Both the position numbers and the translations under genes were made by a program. The notes under the pieces are model-generated. The model searched no databases and was not told where the DNA came from. It was given only the letters and a program-made list of their open reading frames with translations. Shown here piece by piece: positions 4,573 through 6,123 of a DNA stretch of 6,123 bases (positions are counted from its first letter, which is position 1; each line of letters opens with the position of its first letter). Origin of the DNA: JAZDLC01 sp043802345 (lineage in GTDB: Bacteria; Planctomycetota; B15-G4; JADJEK01); contig JAZDLC010000007.1 of assembly GCA_043802345.1 (NCBI GenBank), positions 1-6,123 on the forward strand, read 5' to 3'.

Positions 4573-6123
4573 ATGCGCATCCTCCCGACCGCGTTGCTCC
4601 TCACCCTGTCCCTGACCGCATCCGCCCTCGCCCAGTCGATCCCGTACGACACCACCCCAAACTGGGAATCGGTGACCAGCGGCATCGCCACCGGCGGGGC
4701 TTTCGCCGACATCGACCGTGACGGTTGGCCCGACCTGGTCGTCGCGAACGGCAACGACATCCAGCGGCAGCGGGTGGAGGTCTACTACAACCAGGGGGGC
4801 GGCGAGTTCAATACGGCGCCCGACTGGACCTCGAACGACGTCGACTACCACGGCCATCTCTCGGTCGGCGACGTCAACGACGACGGCTGGCCGGATGTGG
4901 CGGTCGCGGTGTTCCTGGGCCCCGGCGGCTTCGGTTCGTTCGGCGGCGCCAAGCTGTATCTGAACAACGGCGCCGGGACCCTCTCGAGCAACCCTTCCTG
5001 GCAGTCGGCCGATGCCTACTACTGCTTCTCGGTGCGCCTGGGCGACGCCGACGGCGACGGCGACCTCGACCTGGCGGCGGCGACCGGCGAGCCGTACTAC
5101 GGGTCACCCACAAAGGACCGGATCTACCTGAACTCCGGCGGCGCGCTTGCGACCTCACCCGGCTGGCAGTCGACCGAGATCGAGCACAACCTCGATTGCA
5201 CCTTCGCCGACGTGGACGAAGACGGCGATCTCGACCTGGTCACCTGCGGCGCTCGCGCCCCGAACCGGATCTACTTCTCGAGCGGCGGCCTCGTCGCCAC
5301 CACGTCCGGTTGGGCCTCGACCGACAACAACAACCAGAACGGCAACTCGCTCACCGTCGGCGACGTGAACGGAGACGGACGGCTCGACCTGATGGTGACC
5401 GACAACAACCAGCTCAGCGGCGGACAGGGGGTCTTCAAGATCTATGCCGGCTCCGGGAGCAGCTTCGCCACCACGCCGTACTGGAGCGCTCATGGGGGCA
5501 ACACCTCTTCCATTACCGCAACCGACCTGCTGTTGGATGGGTACGCCGACGTGATCGGGGGGATCTGGTTCGGCAAGGCTCGCATCTACTCCAATACCAC
5601 CGGCACGCCGTCCACCACGGCCGCCTGGCAGATGACCGGCTCGAGCGTGCAGGAGGCGATGTTCCTGGCCGATCTGAATCGGGACGGCTTGCACACCGCG
5701 ACCGGTGAGTCGCACCCGGTCAACGGCGTGCGCAAGGTGTTCCGCCTCGGCCACGCTCCCGCCGCAAGCGTCCTGGCGGTGCGCGCGGATGGCGTCGTGC
5801 TGCCGGACACGGGGTACTGCTTCGACCTGGAAGAGGGATGGCTGAGCCTCGGGACGGCCCCCGTGACTTCACTTTCCATCGACTATCAGTGGTCGGACGC
5901 GCTCGATCTCGGCGTGACCAACTGGGATACCTCGGAGGGGAACTACATCTGGCTGCGCCATCACAAGGTGCGGGCCGTGCTCAGTACGCCGCCGGCGGTG
6001 ATCCACGAGGGACAGACCCTCGCCTTCTCGATCGAGATCGAGAACACCACGGCCATCAGCCAGGCCTACCTCGCGGGTGGCTACTTCGAGTTCCCCTTCG
6101 GCGGGACCTTCATCCTCCACCTC
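4573..6123 (+). CDS. Secreted FG-GAP/VCBS repeat protein with seven-bladed beta-propeller (3' partial)
   Basis: The frame from ATG 4573 stays open to the right edge (517 codons seen). AGGA (4562-4565) lies seven bases upstream. Residues 1-20 are a signal peptide with a hydrophobic core and an S-A-L-A cleavage box before Q21. Seven repeats of about 48-58 residues follow, each with a tryptophan (W31, 85, 143, 198, 247, 304, 352), then an Asp-rich calcium loop, then an I/V-Y-x-N/S-x-G-G-like strand in most. Calcium loops D-x-D/N-x-D-G-x-x-D begin at D46, D100, D158, D213 and D264. They are weaker at D318 (third position Leu) and D367 (last Asp replaced by Thr). Seven units suggest one closed integrin-alpha-like propeller, usually a calcium-stabilised binding surface outside the cell. 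From about residue 381 a different, beta-rich region follows (for example G-Q-T-L-A-F-S-I-E-I-E-N at 480-491), possibly the start of an Ig-like or sorting module. The ligand is unknown, and the C-terminus and any sorting signal lie outside the window. Confidence 0.92.
   Translation, partial: MRILPTALLLTLSLTASALAQSIPYDTTPNWESVTSGIATGGAFADIDRDGWPDLVVANGNDIQRQRVEVYYNQGGGEFNTAPDWTSNDVDYHGHLSVGDVNDDGWPDVAVAVFLGPGGFGSFGGAKLYLNNGAGTLSSNPSWQSADAYYCFSVRLGDADGDGDLDLAAATGEPYYGSPTKDRIYLNSGGALATSPGWQSTEIEHNLDCTFADVDEDGDLDLVTCGARAPNRIYFSSGGLVATTSGWASTDNNNQNGNSLTVGDVNGDGRLDLMVTDNNQLSGGQGVFKIYAGSGSSFATTPYWSAHGGNTSSITATDLLLDGYADVIGGIWFGKARIYSNTTGTPSTTAAWQMTGSSVQEAMFLADLNRDGLHTATGESHPVNGVRKVFRLGHAPAASVLAVRADGVVLPDTGYCFDLEEGWLSLGTAPVTSLSIDYQWSDALDLGVTNWDTSEGNYIWLRHHKVRAVLSTPPAVIHEGQTLAFSIEIENTTAISQAYLAGGYFEFPFGGTFILHL

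Noticed and set aside
4725..5708. Long open frame of 327 codons on the plus strand.
   Set aside because: It is an Arg-rich, low-complexity shadow of the FG-GAP gene in another frame; the frame starting at 4573 has a signal peptide and phased calcium loops.

Overview
The DNA is G+C-rich, with dense genes on both strands and Shine-Dalgarno sequences ahead of most starts. The gene types are a DUF2723-type glycosyltransferase, a LemA pair, a family of repeat-poor anchored proteins with an N-A-W-P-L-Y motif, and a secreted FG-GAP propeller protein. This mix is common in large environmental genomes such as Acidobacteriota (Thermoanaerobaculia-like), Planctomycetota and Myxococcota. I cannot place the organism more finely, and no taxonomic marker is present.

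Layout. Positions 2-1279 (+) hold the 3' part of a polytopic membrane protein of the DUF2723 / GT-C glycosyltransferase type; its start lies before the window. It converges on a minus-strand pair, and the gap between them holds a TCGAAA-hexamer inverted repeat (1312-1407). The pair is a membrane-anchored protein of unknown function with a TTG start (2716-2006) followed by lemA (2016-1453). The two overlap by 11 bases and look translationally coupled. The divergent gap 2717-3079 contains a long, nearly continuous palindrome (2815-2976) whose wobble pairs favour a plus-strand RNA fold.

Positions 3080-4432 (+) hold one 450-codon gene for an anchored extracytoplasmic protein of unknown function. 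It is interrupted at codon 157 by an in-frame TAG, with no frame change and no ribosome binding site for a restart. It is most simply a recent nonsense pseudogene or a sequencing error. After two small hairpins and a -10-like TACAAT inside a G+C-rich palindrome, a secreted FG-GAP/VCBS protein starts at 4573 and runs off the right edge. Its first part shows seven regularly phased repeats, consistent with a complete seven-bladed beta-propeller.

I see no shared pathway across the window beyond a cell-envelope theme: membrane glycosyltransferase, LemA pair, anchored protein, secreted propeller. There are no tRNA or rRNA genes, CRISPR arrays, transposases or defence genes. The two features that most deserve a second look are the 162-base palindromic element and the amber-interrupted gene.
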